Source: Prevotella heparinolytica (GTDB lineage Bacteria > Bacteroidota > Bacteroidia > Bacteroidales > Bacteroidaceae). Taken from it: a stretch of 64,000 nucleotides of DNA. Numbering within the stretch: position 1 is the stretch's first letter; each line of letters starts with the position of its first letter. Shown in pieces: positions 44,592-53,508 of this stretch. Below the pieces are notes generated by a model. That model was not told the DNA's origin. It saw only the letters and a program-made list of their open reading frames with translations, and made no database searches. Where the stretch lies: positions 1-64,000 of the forward strand of contig NZ_SLXB01000017.1 in assembly GCF_004342845.1 (NCBI RefSeq). Reading direction: 5' to 3'. Both the position numbers and the translations under genes were made by a program.

Positions 44592-46232
44592 ATGAAAAGA
44601 TTTATATATATAGTTCTTACAGTTTTCTCTGCTTCATTTTCATTTCAGGCATGTGATTTGGAGCGCTATCCTTTAACAGATTTGTCGGAAGATAAATTCT
44701 GGAATGATGATAAAAATGCCGAATTGGCGTTGACGTCCTTATACAGAGGCAGTATTACAAACGGAGTGGAATTTAATGTCTCCGATTTCTGGTCATATCA
44801 CGGCTTGCTGTTTATGGAGCACTTGACGGACAATGCCTACGACCGTCGCGGCGAGAACAATCCGTTCTTCAGCATATCCAGCGGCAAGTTACTGAACAAT
44901 AACGCTTTTATCAAGAACTATTGGTCCTCGGCCTACAAGCGCATAGGCTTGTGCAATCGCTTCCTCGAAGGTATTGCCACCGCTCCCGACTCGGAACGAA
45001 AAACACGGATGATTGCCGAAGCCCGCTTCCTGCGTGCCACTCAATATCATTATTTGGCAAGCTATTTCAAAGATGTACCATTAGTAACCAGGACATTGAG
45101 CGGTGAGGAAGCGAATACGGTTACGAAAGAAACACAGGCCAATATTTTGTCTTGGTGTATGACCGAATTCAAGGAAGCAGCTGCAAATCTTCCACGCTTT
45201 AAAGACATTCCCAACAGTCAAACAGGCCGTGCCTGCAAACAAGCCGCTTTGGCTTTTCTGGGCAGAACCTGCATGCTCAAGCAAAATTGGGCAGAGGGTG
45301 CTGCCGCATATAAAGAAATAATCAGTTATGGCGACAACTCGATCCATCCGACCTACAAGGAACTTTTCATGCCAGAAACCGGAGTAGGCAATCAAGAAAA
45401 CATCTTCTATATCTCTTATCTGGAAAACTACTTTGGTTGCGGCGTCCCCCAACATATCTTGTCTGCCAAAGATGGCGGATGGAGTTTGTCCAACCCATCG
45501 GCGGGGCTATTCGAGTCTTATGAGTTCAAAGACGGAACTCCGTTCAGCTATGACGACCCGCGCTACGACCCCAAAAGTTTAGGTAAAGACCGTGACCCAC
45601 GCTTGGACTATACTATTTATTACAACGGAGCAACTTTCATGGGAACGGAATATCGCATGCATCCGGACTATGAAGCGTCAAAAAAAGAACGGTTGGATTA
45701 TTCTTCCGAAGCATCCAGAACAGGCTTTATGTGGCGCAAATATTTCGATGGGAATCCTATCAACGATTTAAAGAGCTATAGTGCCGTGACTCCCGTCATC
45801 AGATATGCAGAAGTATTGCTAAGCTATCTGGAATGTATGATCGAAAGCGGACAGGCCATCGAACAGTCTTTATTGAATGCAACCATTAATCTTGTGCGCG
45901 GACGTGCCGACGTAAAGATGCCGCCAATTACAGAAACGAACCCGGATAAATTGCGTGAGTTGGTTCGTCGGGAACGTCGTATCGAATTGGCCTACGAAGG
46001 TATAAGATATTGGGATTTGCTACGCTGGAATATAGCTCACGAGGTGCTTCTCGGCGAGGTATGGGGTGCTCCTTATCCTAATTCTAAAACCTATGCGTCC
46101 TCCAGTAAGTTTATAGACCCGACAGGCCATTTCCGTTGGTATGTAGGAAGGCGGGATTTTCGCAATCCTCAAGATTACAGATGGCCCGTTCCATTGTCTG
46201 AACAAAATATAAATCCTAACTTGCGCGAATAA
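44592..46232 (+). CDS. RagB/SusD nutrient-uptake outer-membrane protein (PUL 2)
   Basis: 546 residues. The lipobox is in SFQAC (Cys21). The N-terminal DLERYPLTDLSEDKFW segment and the C-terminal RRERRIELAYEGIRYWDLLRW motif are diagnostic of the RagB/SusD family. It forms the surface lid of the SusC partner encoded 6 bp upstream. Compared with the PUL 1 SusD it belongs to the classical subgroup, so the two loci are not recent duplicates. The ligand is unknown. Confidence 0.93.
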   Translation: MKRFIYIVLTVFSASFSFQACDLERYPLTDLSEDKFWNDDKNAELALTSLYRGSITNGVEFNVSDFWSYHGLLFMEHLTDNAYDRRGENNPFFSISSGKLLNNNAFIKNYWSSAYKRIGLCNRFLEGIATAPDSERKTRMIAEARFLRATQYHYLASYFKDVPLVTRTLSGEEANTVTKETQANILSWCMTEFKEAAANLPRFKDIPNSQTGRACKQAALAFLGRTCMLKQNWAEGAAAYKEIISYGDNSIHPTYKELFMPETGVGNQENIFYISYLENYFGCGVPQHILSAKDGGWSLSNPSAGLFESYEFKDGTPFSYDDPRYDPKSLGKDRDPRLDYTIYYNGATFMGTEYRMHPDYEASKKERLDYSSEASRTGFMWRKYFDGNPINDLKSYSAVTPVIRYAEVLLSYLECMIESGQAIEQSLLNATINLVRGRADVKMPPITETNPDKLRELVRRERRIELAYEGIRYWDLLRWNIAHEVLLGEVWGAPYPNSKTYASSSKFIDPTGHFRWYVGRRDFRNPQDYRWPVPLSEQNINPNLRE

Positions 46233-46251
46233 TTCCAATCATCAAGGAGGT

Positions 46252-46269
46252 GCGTCAAAAAAAAGACGC
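46252..46269 (+). other. Short hairpin between susD and sulfatase genes
   Basis: GCGTC (46252-46256), an A8 loop, GACGC (46265-46269), 20 bp after the susD stop. It has no T-run, so it is more likely an mRNA processing or stability hairpin than a terminator. An AAGGAGGTG run directly before it resembles a Shine-Dalgarno sequence but has no start codon after it. Confidence 0.35.
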
Positions 46270-46407
46270 CTGCAACATAATAAGGAGCAGAATTGCCCGG
46301 TATTCATACGATTCTGTAAATGAATATAGTGAGTGCTGTGTGATTCTGCACCTGAAAAAAGGATTATAAAGATGTATTGTAAAACCTATCCGACAAAAAC
46401 AGAGCTT

Positions 46408-47976
46408 ATGAGAAACCGACATTTAGCATTCATCGTTCTTACGCCGATATTATGTTCTGCCTTGCCTACAGAGGGGAAAAACATAAAAAGGAACAAGACA
46501 ACCAATCGGGAAAAGCCCAATGTAATCATTATTTTGGCCGATGACTTAGGCTACGGAGATTTGGAATGTTATGGCGCAAAAAATGTGCAAACTCCTAATG
46601 TCAATCGTTTGGCCGGCCGGGGCATTCGCTTCATCAATGCACATGCCATAGCTGCCACCAGCACCCCTTCACGTTATTCCATATTGACGGGCGAATACGC
46701 CTGGCGCCGTCCCGACACGGACGTAGCCGCCGGAAATGCCGGAATGATTATCCGCCCCGAACAATATACGATGGCAGATATGTTCAAGAATGCCGGATAT
46801 ACCACTTGCGCCATCGGCAAATGGCATTTAGGGCTGGGCGACAAAACGGCCCAGCAAGACTGGAATGCTCCGCTCCCTGCCGCCTTAGGAGATTTGGGAT
46901 TCGATTACCACTACATCATGGCAGCAACTGCCGACCGCGTCCCATGCGTATTTATAGAGAACGGGAAAGTAGCAAACCATGACCCTTCTGCCCCTATTGA
47001 GGTGAGCTACACACAAAACTTCGCGGGAGAGCCTACGGGAGCCCGAAATCCGGAGTTGCTTTATAATCTGAAACCGAGCCACGGACATGATATGGCCATT
47101 GTAAACGGCATCAGCCGCATCGGTTTCATGAAAGGTGGCGGCAAAGCTCTTTGGAAAGATGAAAACATAGCAGACTCCATCACGAGCCATGCCATAGAGT
47201 TCATAAGGAAACATCAAAACGAACCGTTCTTTATGTACTTTGCCACCAACGACATTCATGTCCCCCGCTTTCCGCACGAGCGATTCCGAGGCAAAAGCCC
47301 GATGGGGCTGCGTGGAGATGCCATCGTTCAGTTCGACTGGTCTGTGGGGCAACTAATGAACACGCTGGACAAACTCGGTTTGACAGAAAACACACTAATC
47401 ATCCTGTCGAGCGATAACGGTCCTGTAGTAGACGATGGTTATGACGATAAAGCGGAAGAGTTATTGAACGGGCATACACCTTCCGGTCCGTGGAGAGGGA
47501 ATAAGTACAGCGCATTTGAAGGAGGCACTGCTGTTCCCACCATTGTGCATTGGCCTAAAAAAATAAAAGAAAGCAGTGAATCGGATGTACTGATGTCACA
47601 GATCGACTGGATGGCCTCTTTAGGCGCTTTGGTAAATGCCGTTTTTCCCCAAGGCAGCGCATCCGACAGCCATAACCGCATCGGCAACCTGCTGGGAACA
47701 GACAACACCGACCGTCCCTGGATAGTGGAGCTTGCCGCCAATCATGTATTGTCCGTTCGCACCAAAGAGTGGAAATACATCGAACCAAACGATGGTCCTG
47801 CCATGATACAGTGGGGGCCGAAGATTGAAACCGGCAATGCAAGCATTCCGCAACTTTACGATATGAGAAAGGACATGAATGAGCGTGTCAATGTGGCATC
47901 ACAATATCCGGACGTTGTGTATGACATGCAGAATATTCTTCGAAGAGTACGCAATAAGACAATAAAGATAAAATAG
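46408..47976 (+). CDS. Ser-type sulfatase (S1 family), secreted
   Basis: 522 residues from the Met that opens the signal peptide; a Met at 46372 is an alternative. The active-site motif is STPSR with Ser85, the residue converted to formylglycine by an anaerobic sulfatase-maturating enzyme (not in this window). Metal ligands Asp45 and Asp46 lie in ILADDLGYGD, GKWHLG follows near 137-142, and a SSDNGP motif carries further ligands. It hydrolyses sulfate esters on a host or dietary glycan, probably in the periplasm or at the surface. It is the only enzyme gene of PUL 2. The S1 subfamily, and so the sugar position attacked, cannot be settled by eye. Confidence 0.9.
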   Translation: MRNRHLAFIVLTPILCSALPTEGKNIKRNKTTNREKPNVIIILADDLGYGDLECYGAKNVQTPNVNRLAGRGIRFINAHAIAATSTPSRYSILTGEYAWRRPDTDVAAGNAGMIIRPEQYTMADMFKNAGYTTCAIGKWHLGLGDKTAQQDWNAPLPAALGDLGFDYHYIMAATADRVPCVFIENGKVANHDPSAPIEVSYTQNFAGEPTGARNPELLYNLKPSHGHDMAIVNGISRIGFMKGGGKALWKDENIADSITSHAIEFIRKHQNEPFFMYFATNDIHVPRFPHERFRGKSPMGLRGDAIVQFDWSVGQLMNTLDKLGLTENTLIILSSDNGPVVDDGYDDKAEELLNGHTPSGPWRGNKYSAFEGGTAVPTIVHWPKKIKESSESDVLMSQIDWMASLGALVNAVFPQGSASDSHNRIGNLLGTDNTDRPWIVELAANHVLSVRTKEWKYIEPNDGPAMIQWGPKIETGNASIPQLYDMRKDMNERVNVASQYPDVVYDMQNILRRVRNKTIKIK

Positions 47977-47991
47977 TCGAGATTAAAGCAA

Positions 47992-48037
47992 AAGACTGCC
48001 CGTTATTGTGAAATTTTGCCTAATGACGGGCAGTCTT
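47992..48037 (+). terminator. Terminator of PUL 2
   Basis: A perfect 12-bp stem, AAGACTGCCCGT (47992-48003) with ACGGGCAGTCTT (48026-48037), loop 22 nt, 15 bp after the sulfatase stop. The following sequence is only moderately T-rich. The 200 bp from here to the argR promoter contain nothing else I recognise. Confidence 0.65.
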
Positions 48038-48239
48038 CCCCATCCCATCTATTCCCACTCTTTTTATATTCCTTTCTTTAGCCCCCTCTTCCTCCAATAG
48101 AAAAAACCGCAATAGCTTCCTGACCGGATAAAACAGGCAACGTTGCGTACCGGATTAATCGGCCAAATGCGGGCGACATAAAGAAACCTTTTTCTACGAA
48201 CAAGCATAAAGAATAAAAATACCACAAATTTTAGTCGTT

Positions 48240-48274
48240 TTTGTATATTATATCTCAAAAAATCGCTACTTTTG
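48240..48274 (+). promoter_or_regulatory. Probable argR promoter
   Basis: TTTG (48240-48243) and a perfect -7 element TACTTTTG (48267-48274) with a 23-nt spacer, longer than usual. AT-rich stretches GAATAAAAATAC (near 48211) and AGAATAATTATAC (near 48286) resemble ARG boxes, which would allow autoregulation by ArgR; these are weak matches. Confidence 0.45.
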
Positions 48275-48302
48275 CGGCATTCTCAGAATAATTATACAAA
48301 AC

Positions 48303-48776
48303 ATGAAGAAAAAAGCAAGTAGGTTAGAGGCCATCAAAATGATTATTTCAAGCAAAGAACTCAGTTCACAAGAAGAATTGTTGTCTGCTTTGGAAAAGGA
48401 AGGTTTTGAGTTGACGCAAGCCACCTTGTCACGCGATTTGAAGCAGCTGAAAGTTGCAAAAGCAGCAAACATGAACGGGAAGTATGTATATGTATTGCCC
48501 AACAACATCATGTATAAACGCCTCAATGAGCAAAGTACCAGTGAGATGCTTATGACGAGCGGTTTCATCTCGCTTCAGTTCTCCGGCAATATCGCCGTCA
48601 TCCGCACCCGCCCCGGATATGCCAGCAGCATGGCCTACGACATCGACAACCGCGAATGCCCCGCCATCTTGGGAACCATTGCCGGAGACGATACTATTAT
48701 GCTGGTGCTACACGAAGCAGCATCGCACGACGAGGTGCTCGGCTTTCTGTCTCAAATCATTCCGAACATCCAATAA
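48303..48776 (+). CDS. argR: Arginine repressor ArgR
   Basis: 157 residues, the usual length. The N-terminal winged helix has the signature LTQATLSRDLKQL (about 38-50). The C-terminal oligomerisation and arginine-binding domain carries the GTIAGDDTIMLV motif, whose two Asp residues contact arginine. It represses arginine biosynthesis genes when arginine is plentiful. It heads a rightward cluster of arginine genes, so it very likely controls them and itself. Confidence 0.93.
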   Translation: MKKKASRLEAIKMIISSKELSSQEELLSALEKEGFELTQATLSRDLKQLKVAKAANMNGKYVYVLPNNIMYKRLNEQSTSEMLMTSGFISLQFSGNIAVIRTRPGYASSMAYDIDNRECPAILGTIAGDDTIMLVLHEAASHDEVLGFLSQIIPNIQ

Positions 48777-48850
48777 CATATATAATGAAAAAGCAAAATG
48801 AAAGGATAAGAGGTGTTCTCTTGTTCTTCATCTCTAATCAATGAATAGAA

Positions 48851-49408
48851 ATGGATTCGAAACAAATCGATGTAATGGTGGCAGATGCCTCACATGAAAT
48901 TTACGTGGACAAGATACTGGAGACCATCCGCGAAGCAGCCAAGGTGCGCGGAACAGGCATCGCAGAGCGTACACACGAATACGTAGCCACCAAGATGAGG
49001 GAAGGAAAAGCCATCATTGCTTTGTGTGGCGAGGAGTTCGCCGGCTTCACCTATATAGAAAGTTGGGGAAACAAACAATACGTGGCAACCTCGGGTTTGA
49101 TAGTGCATCCCGATTACCGGGGATTAGGACTGGCCAAACGCATCAAGACGGCCTCTTTCCGTCTGGCACGCCTGCGATGGCCCAATGCCAAGGTATTCAG
49201 CCTCACCAGCGGGGCGGCCGTGATGAAGATGAATACCGAACTGGGCTACGTTCCCGTCACCTTCAACGAGCTGACGGATGACGACGCCTTTTGGAAAGGT
49301 TGCGAAGGTTGCATCAACCACGATATATTAATGGCTAAGGAGCGTAAATTCTGCATCTGCACGGCAATGCTTTACGACCCGAAGCAACACGAAGACGATA
49401 AAATCTAA
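48851..49408 (+). CDS. GNAT family N-acyltransferase in the arginine cluster
   Basis: 185 residues. The acyl-CoA binding motif A is clear: SGLIVHPDYRGLGLAKRI (about 80-97) with the R/Q-x-x-G-x-G/A pyrophosphate loop. The C-terminal part is unusual for GNATs: it has a CEGC pair near 155-158 and a CIC pair near 172-174, spaced like a small metal site. The gene lies between argR and argG, 14 bp before argG. By position it may catalyse the first, N-acylation step on glutamate. Bacteroides uses succinylated arginine intermediates, so the donor could be succinyl-CoA rather than acetyl-CoA. Both points are inference; the enzyme family itself is clear. Confidence 0.75.
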   Translation: MDSKQIDVMVADASHEIYVDKILETIREAAKVRGTGIAERTHEYVATKMREGKAIIALCGEEFAGFTYIESWGNKQYVATSGLIVHPDYRGLGLAKRIKTASFRLARLRWPNAKVFSLTSGAAVMKMNTELGYVPVTFNELTDDDAFWKGCEGCINHDILMAKERKFCICTAMLYDPKQHEDDKI

Positions 49409-49422
49409 AAAACGCCAAAGAT

Positions 49423-50631
49423 ATGGAAGCAAAAAAGAAGAAAGTAGTAGTGGCGTTCAGCGGCGGTCTGGACACCTCGTTCACGGTGATGTATCTTGCC
49501 AAAGAGAAAGGGTACGAGGTTTACGCGGCTTGCGCCGACACCGGAGGTTTCAGTACCGAACAACTGAAGACCAACGAAGAGAATGCCTATAAGCTGGGGG
49601 CAAAAGCATACGTCACCCTCGACGTGACGCGGGAGTATTACGACAAGAGCCTGAAGTACATGGTATTCGGCAACGTGCTGCGCAACGGCACATATCCCAT
49701 CTCCGTAAGTTCCGAACGCATCTTCCAGGCACTTGCCATTGCCCGCTATGCCAACGAGATAGGAGCAGATGCCATTGCCCACGGCTCTACGGGGGCAGGC
49801 AACGACCAGATTCGTTTCGACATGACCTTTCTGGTTATGGCGCCGGGCGTGGAAATCATCACACTGACGCGTGACATGGCCCTGAGCCGTCAGGAAGAGA
49901 TTGATTACCTGAACAAGCATGGCTTTGAAGCCGACTTCGCCAAACTGAAATACTCGTATAACGTAGGGCTGTGGGGCACAAGCATCTGTGGTGGCGAGAT
50001 TCTGGATTCCGCCCAAGGATTGCCCGAAAGCGCCTACCTGAAGCACTGCCGGAAAGAAGGCAGCGAACAGTTGCGCCTCACCTTTAAGAAAGGAGAGTTG
50101 AAGGCCGTGAACGGCGAGACCTTCGACGACCCCATCCAAGCCATCCGGAAAGTAGAAGAGACAGGTGCCGCTTACGGCATCGGGCGAGACATGCACGTGG
50201 GCGACACGATTATAGGCATCAAGGGACGTGTGGGCTTCGAGGCTGCCGCCGCTATACTGATTATCGGCGCTCACCGTTTCCTCGAAAAATATACATTGAG
50301 CAAATGGCAGCAGTACTGGAAAGACCAAGTGGCCAACTGGTACGGCATGTTCCTGCACGAAAGCCAGTATCTGGAGCCGGTGATGCGCGACATCGAGGCC
50401 CTGCTGGAGTCTTCGCAACGCAACGTGAACGGTACGGCCATTCTGGAGCTGCGCCCGTTGAGTTTCTCGACCGTAGGCGTGGAAAGCAAGGACGACCTTG
50501 TGAAGACCAAATTCGGAGAATACGGAGAGATGCAGAAAGGCTGGACGGCGGAAGACGCCAAGGGCTTTATTAAAGTAACCTCTACCCCGCTGCGTGTTTA
50601 TTATGCCAACCACAAGGACGAAGAAATTTAG
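49423..50631 (+). CDS. argG: Argininosuccinate synthase
   Basis: 402 residues, the normal length. The PP-loop for ATP reads AFSGGLDTS (about 9-17). Further conserved blocks are AHGSTGAGNDQIRF (about 122-135), which binds citrulline and aspartate, and GIKGRVGFEAAAA. The enzyme joins citrulline and aspartate with ATP to give argininosuccinate, the penultimate step of arginine synthesis. It lies 14 bp after the GNAT gene and 52 bp before argC, in one probable operon. Confidence 0.95.
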   Translation: MEAKKKKVVVAFSGGLDTSFTVMYLAKEKGYEVYAACADTGGFSTEQLKTNEENAYKLGAKAYVTLDVTREYYDKSLKYMVFGNVLRNGTYPISVSSERIFQALAIARYANEIGADAIAHGSTGAGNDQIRFDMTFLVMAPGVEIITLTRDMALSRQEEIDYLNKHGFEADFAKLKYSYNVGLWGTSICGGEILDSAQGLPESAYLKHCRKEGSEQLRLTFKKGELKAVNGETFDDPIQAIRKVEETGAAYGIGRDMHVGDTIIGIKGRVGFEAAAAILIIGAHRFLEKYTLSKWQQYWKDQVANWYGMFLHESQYLEPVMRDIEALLESSQRNVNGTAILELRPLSFSTVGVESKDDLVKTKFGEYGEMQKGWTAEDAKGFIKVTSTPLRVYYANHKDEEI

Positions 50632-50683
50632 TCGGCAGGAGATTGGATAAAATATATAACCTAAAAGCAATGATATTGACAAT

Positions 50684-51652
50684 ATGATTAAAGTAGGAAT
50701 TATCGGCGGAGCAGGATATACGGCAGGCGAACTGATACGCCTGCTCATCAACCACCCGGAAGCGGAAATCGTCTTCGTCAACAGTTCGAGCAACGCCGGA
50801 AACAAAATCACCGACGTGCACGAAGGCCTGTACGGTGAAACGGATTTGGAGTTTACCGACCGCCTTCCGCTGGACGAAATCGACGTGCTCTTCTTTTGTA
50901 CCGCACACGGCGACACAAAGAAATTTCTGGAGAGCCACAACCTTCCGGAAGAGCTGAAGATTATCGACCTCTCCATGGACTACCGCATCGCTTCGCCCGA
51001 ACACGACTTCATCTATGGTCTGCCTGAATTGAACCGACGTGCCACCTGCACGGCAAAGCACGTTGCCAATCCTGGCTGTTTTGCCACTTGCATCCAGTTG
51101 GGACTGCTGCCTCTGGCAAAGCACCTGATGCTGAACGACGACATTACGGTGAATGCCATCACCGGAAGCACGGGGGCAGGCGTAAAGCCGGGCGCAACGA
51201 GCCACTTCAGTTGGCGCAACAACAACCTGAGTGTATACAAGGCCTTTGAGCATCAGCACATGCCCGAAATCAAGCAGTCGCTCAAGCAGTTGCAAAACAG
51301 CTTCAACTCGGAAATCGACTTCATCCCCTATCGCGGCGACTTCCCTCGCGGCATCTTCGCCACCATCGTAGTGAAGACCAAAGTGGCGTTGGAAGAAATC
51401 GTACGCATGTACGAGGAGTATTATGCCAAAGACTCTTTCACGCACATCGTGGAGAAGAACATCGACCTGAAGCAGGTGGTGAACACCAACAAGTGCCTCA
51501 TCCACTTGGAGAAGCACGGAAACAAGCTGCTCATCATCTCTTGCATAGACAACCTGCTGAAAGGTGCCAGCGGACAGGCTGTGCACAATATGAACCTGAT
51601 GTTCAATCTGGAAGAGACGGTGGGACTTAAGCTGAAGCCGAGTGCATTTTAA
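50684..51652 (+). CDS. argC: N-acyl-gamma-glutamyl-phosphate reductase
   Basis: 322 residues. The NADP-binding start GIIGGAGYTAGELIRL is typical, and the active-site Cys132 lies in NPGCFAT. It reduces the acyl-glutamyl phosphate intermediate to the semialdehyde. In Bacteroides the natural acyl group may be succinyl; the sequence seen here does not decide this. The gene follows argG and precedes the aminotransferase gene by 88 bp. Confidence 0.93.
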   Translation: MIKVGIIGGAGYTAGELIRLLINHPEAEIVFVNSSSNAGNKITDVHEGLYGETDLEFTDRLPLDEIDVLFFCTAHGDTKKFLESHNLPEELKIIDLSMDYRIASPEHDFIYGLPELNRRATCTAKHVANPGCFATCIQLGLLPLAKHLMLNDDITVNAITGSTGAGVKPGATSHFSWRNNNLSVYKAFEHQHMPEIKQSLKQLQNSFNSEIDFIPYRGDFPRGIFATIVVKTKVALEEIVRMYEEYYAKDSFTHIVEKNIDLKQVVNTNKCLIHLEKHGNKLLIISCIDNLLKGASGQAVHNMNLMFNLEETVGLKLKPSAF

Positions 51653-51740
51653 AAAGCCTCTCTTCCCGCAGGAAAGGGAAGGAGGGTAAGGAAAACTATA
51701 TTTAATCACATAAAACGATGGTAACTTACCTCTTTAGCTT

Positions 51741-52865
51741 ATGAATTTATTCGATGTATATCCCCTTTTTGACATCCATATCGTCAAAGGAAAAGGTTGC
51801 TGTGTATGGGACGAGAATGGAACGGAATATCTCGACCTCTATGGCGGCCATGCTGTCATTTCCATCGGCCACGCCCACCCGCATTATGTAGAGATGATAA
51901 GCAGGCAAGTGGCGACACTGGGATTTTATTCCAATTCCGTCGTCAACAAATTGCAGCAACAGGTGGCCGAACGGTTAGGAAAGGCCTGCGGCTACGACGA
52001 CTATTCCTTATTCCTCATCAACAGCGGCGCCGAGGCCAACGAGAATGCCCTGAAGCTTTCTTCTTTCCACAACGGACGGACGCGCGTGGTTTCCTTCAAG
52101 AAGGCTTTCCACGGGCGCACCTCGCTGGCGGTGGAGGCCACCGACAATCCTAAAATCATTGCCCCCATCAACGAGTGCGGACACGTGACCTACCTGCCTT
52201 TGAACGACATCGAAGCCATGAAGGCGGAACTGGCGAAAGGCGATGTCTGTGCCGTCATCATCGAAGGCATTCAGGGAGTGGGCGGCATACAACTGCCCAC
52301 CGGCGAGTTTATGCGTGCCCTGCGCAGGGCTTGCACCGAGCACAACACGGTGCTGATTCTCGATGAGATACAGAGTGGATACGGACGTAGCGGCAAGTTC
52401 TTCGCCCACCAACATCACGGCATCAAGGCCGACATCATCACCGTGGCCAAAGGCATCGGCAACGGTTTCCCGATGGCAGGCGTACTCATCAGCCCCATGT
52501 TCGCTCCTATCCACGGACAGCTTGGCACGACTTTCGGCGGCAACCATCTGGCTTGCAGCGCCGCACTTGCCGTACTGGACGTGATGGAGCAGGAAAGCCT
52601 TGTGGAGAATGCCGCCAAGGTAGGCGCTTATTTGCAGCAAGAGCTGAAGAAGATGCCGCAAATCAAGGACGTGCGCGGCTTGGGCCTGATGATTGGGCTG
52701 GAATTCGAAACTCCCATCAAGGAGTTGCGGCTGAGACTCTTGAAAGAGCAACACGTGTTTACCGGTGTCAGCGGCACGAACGTGATTCGCCTGCTTCCGC
52801 CCCTCTGCCTCAGCCTGAAAGAGGCGGATATATTCCTCGAACGTCTCAGGAGAGTGTTGGAATAA
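51741..52865 (+). CDS. argD: N-acylornithine aminotransferase (class III)
   Basis: 374 residues. The PLP-binding Lys237 lies in TVAKGIGNGFPMAG, and the LILDEIQSGYGRSGKFFAHQ-type cofactor segment precedes it (about 205-224). The SGAEANE motif near 95-101 contacts the phosphate. It transaminates the semialdehyde made by ArgC, using glutamate, to acyl-ornithine. It is the last arginine gene before a strong terminator at 52899-52935. Confidence 0.92.
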   Translation: MNLFDVYPLFDIHIVKGKGCCVWDENGTEYLDLYGGHAVISIGHAHPHYVEMISRQVATLGFYSNSVVNKLQQQVAERLGKACGYDDYSLFLINSGAEANENALKLSSFHNGRTRVVSFKKAFHGRTSLAVEATDNPKIIAPINECGHVTYLPLNDIEAMKAELAKGDVCAVIIEGIQGVGGIQLPTGEFMRALRRACTEHNTVLILDEIQSGYGRSGKFFAHQHHGIKADIITVAKGIGNGFPMAGVLISPMFAPIHGQLGTTFGGNHLACSAALAVLDVMEQESLVENAAKVGAYLQQELKKMPQIKDVRGLGLMIGLEFETPIKELRLRLLKEQHVFTGVSGTNVIRLLPPLCLSLKEADIFLERLRRVLE

Positions 52866-52898
52866 AAGAGAGTAGCGACAAATACAACATACAAAGAG

Positions 52899-52935
52899 AA
52901 GGAGATGTGAATGTTTTGAACACATCTCCTTTTTT
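52899..52935 (+). terminator. Terminator of the arginine operon
   Basis: AAGGAGATGTG (52899-52909) pairs with CACATCTCCTT (52921-52931) across an 11-nt loop and runs into six T. It is 34 bp after the argD stop. Confidence 0.8.
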
Positions 52936-52999
52936 CAGGCATAAAGTATCTTCATAACTTCTTTCAGGCACGGAAGTATACGGAATTCTTCGGCTTCAT

Positions 53000-53287
53000 T
53001 CATAATGTCGGCTTAAGTTCTACGTTCAAGCCTAAGGCATTTACTATCCTGTAAAAAGTCGCCACACTCGGAACTGTAATCCCTTTTTCTATTCGTGAGA
53101 TGTATGATTTGTCAGTTCCGATACGTTTAGCCAACTCTTCTTGTGTCAAACGTGCATTTTTACGAGCGTCAAGCAGTATCTGACCGGTATAGAAAGCGTA
53201 TGCTTCTTCATCGAATTCAGCACATTTTCCGAGATGGAACAAAAAAAGGAAACGATGGGCTGTTGTTGCTTCATAAATGCAAACCAA
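53000..53287 (-). CDS. HigA-like XRE regulator with aberrant N-terminus
   Basis: 95 residues as an open frame. From about residue 25 onward it is a clear XRE domain of the Bacteroides HigA/antitoxin kind: FDEEAYAFYTGQILLDAR, then LTQEELAKRIGTDKSYISRI as the helix-turn-helix. The first 24 residues are hydrophobic and His/Phe-rich and do not resemble the usual N-terminus, so the 5' part may be lost or frameshifted. No toxin gene lies beside it. It may be a remnant of a HigBA-type module, or a stand-alone regulator with an unrecognised start. The 22-bp array G begins 87 bp upstream. Confidence 0.65.
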   Translation of the reverse strand: MVCIYEATTAHRFLFLFHLGKCAEFDEEAYAFYTGQILLDARKNARLTQEELAKRIGTDKSYISRIEKGITVPSVATFYRIVNALGLNVELKPTL

Positions 53288-53373
53288 AACAAAGCCGCAT
53301 TATAAGGTTTTATATGCCGATTCGGAATAAAAAACGCCCCATTTCATACCCCCTATCTTTCCCCTTATATAGT

Positions 53374-53461
53374 GAAGCCACTTCCCAATACGACTGAAGC
53401 CACCTCACTCGTATTGGGAAGTGGCTTCAGTCGTATTGGGAAGTATAGTCTCACAGTAACG
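53374..53461. repeat. 22-bp-period tandem array G with two alternative hairpins
   Basis: Four 22-bp units (53374, 53396, 53418, 53440), each starting GAAG; units 2 and 3 match at 17 of 22. Units also contain inverted copies of each other. One 20-bp perfect inverted repeat pairs 53374-53393 with 53409-53428; another, of 24 bp, pairs 53380-53403 with 53421-53444. The two stems share sequence and exclude each other. Confidence 0.85.
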
Positions 53462-53508
53462 AAGAGGGGTGAAACTTTTGGTCAAGCCCTCGTGGAAAGC
53501 ATGAAACT

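Noticed and set aside
46244..46252. AAGGAGGTG as a ribosome-binding site for a small gene after susD
   Set aside because: No start codon follows at a usable distance, and Bacteroides rarely relies on such sites.
49405..50976. A 523-residue frame antisense to argG and argC
   Set aside because: argG and argC have complete motifs on the plus strand; the long antisense frame is a by-product of their codon bias.
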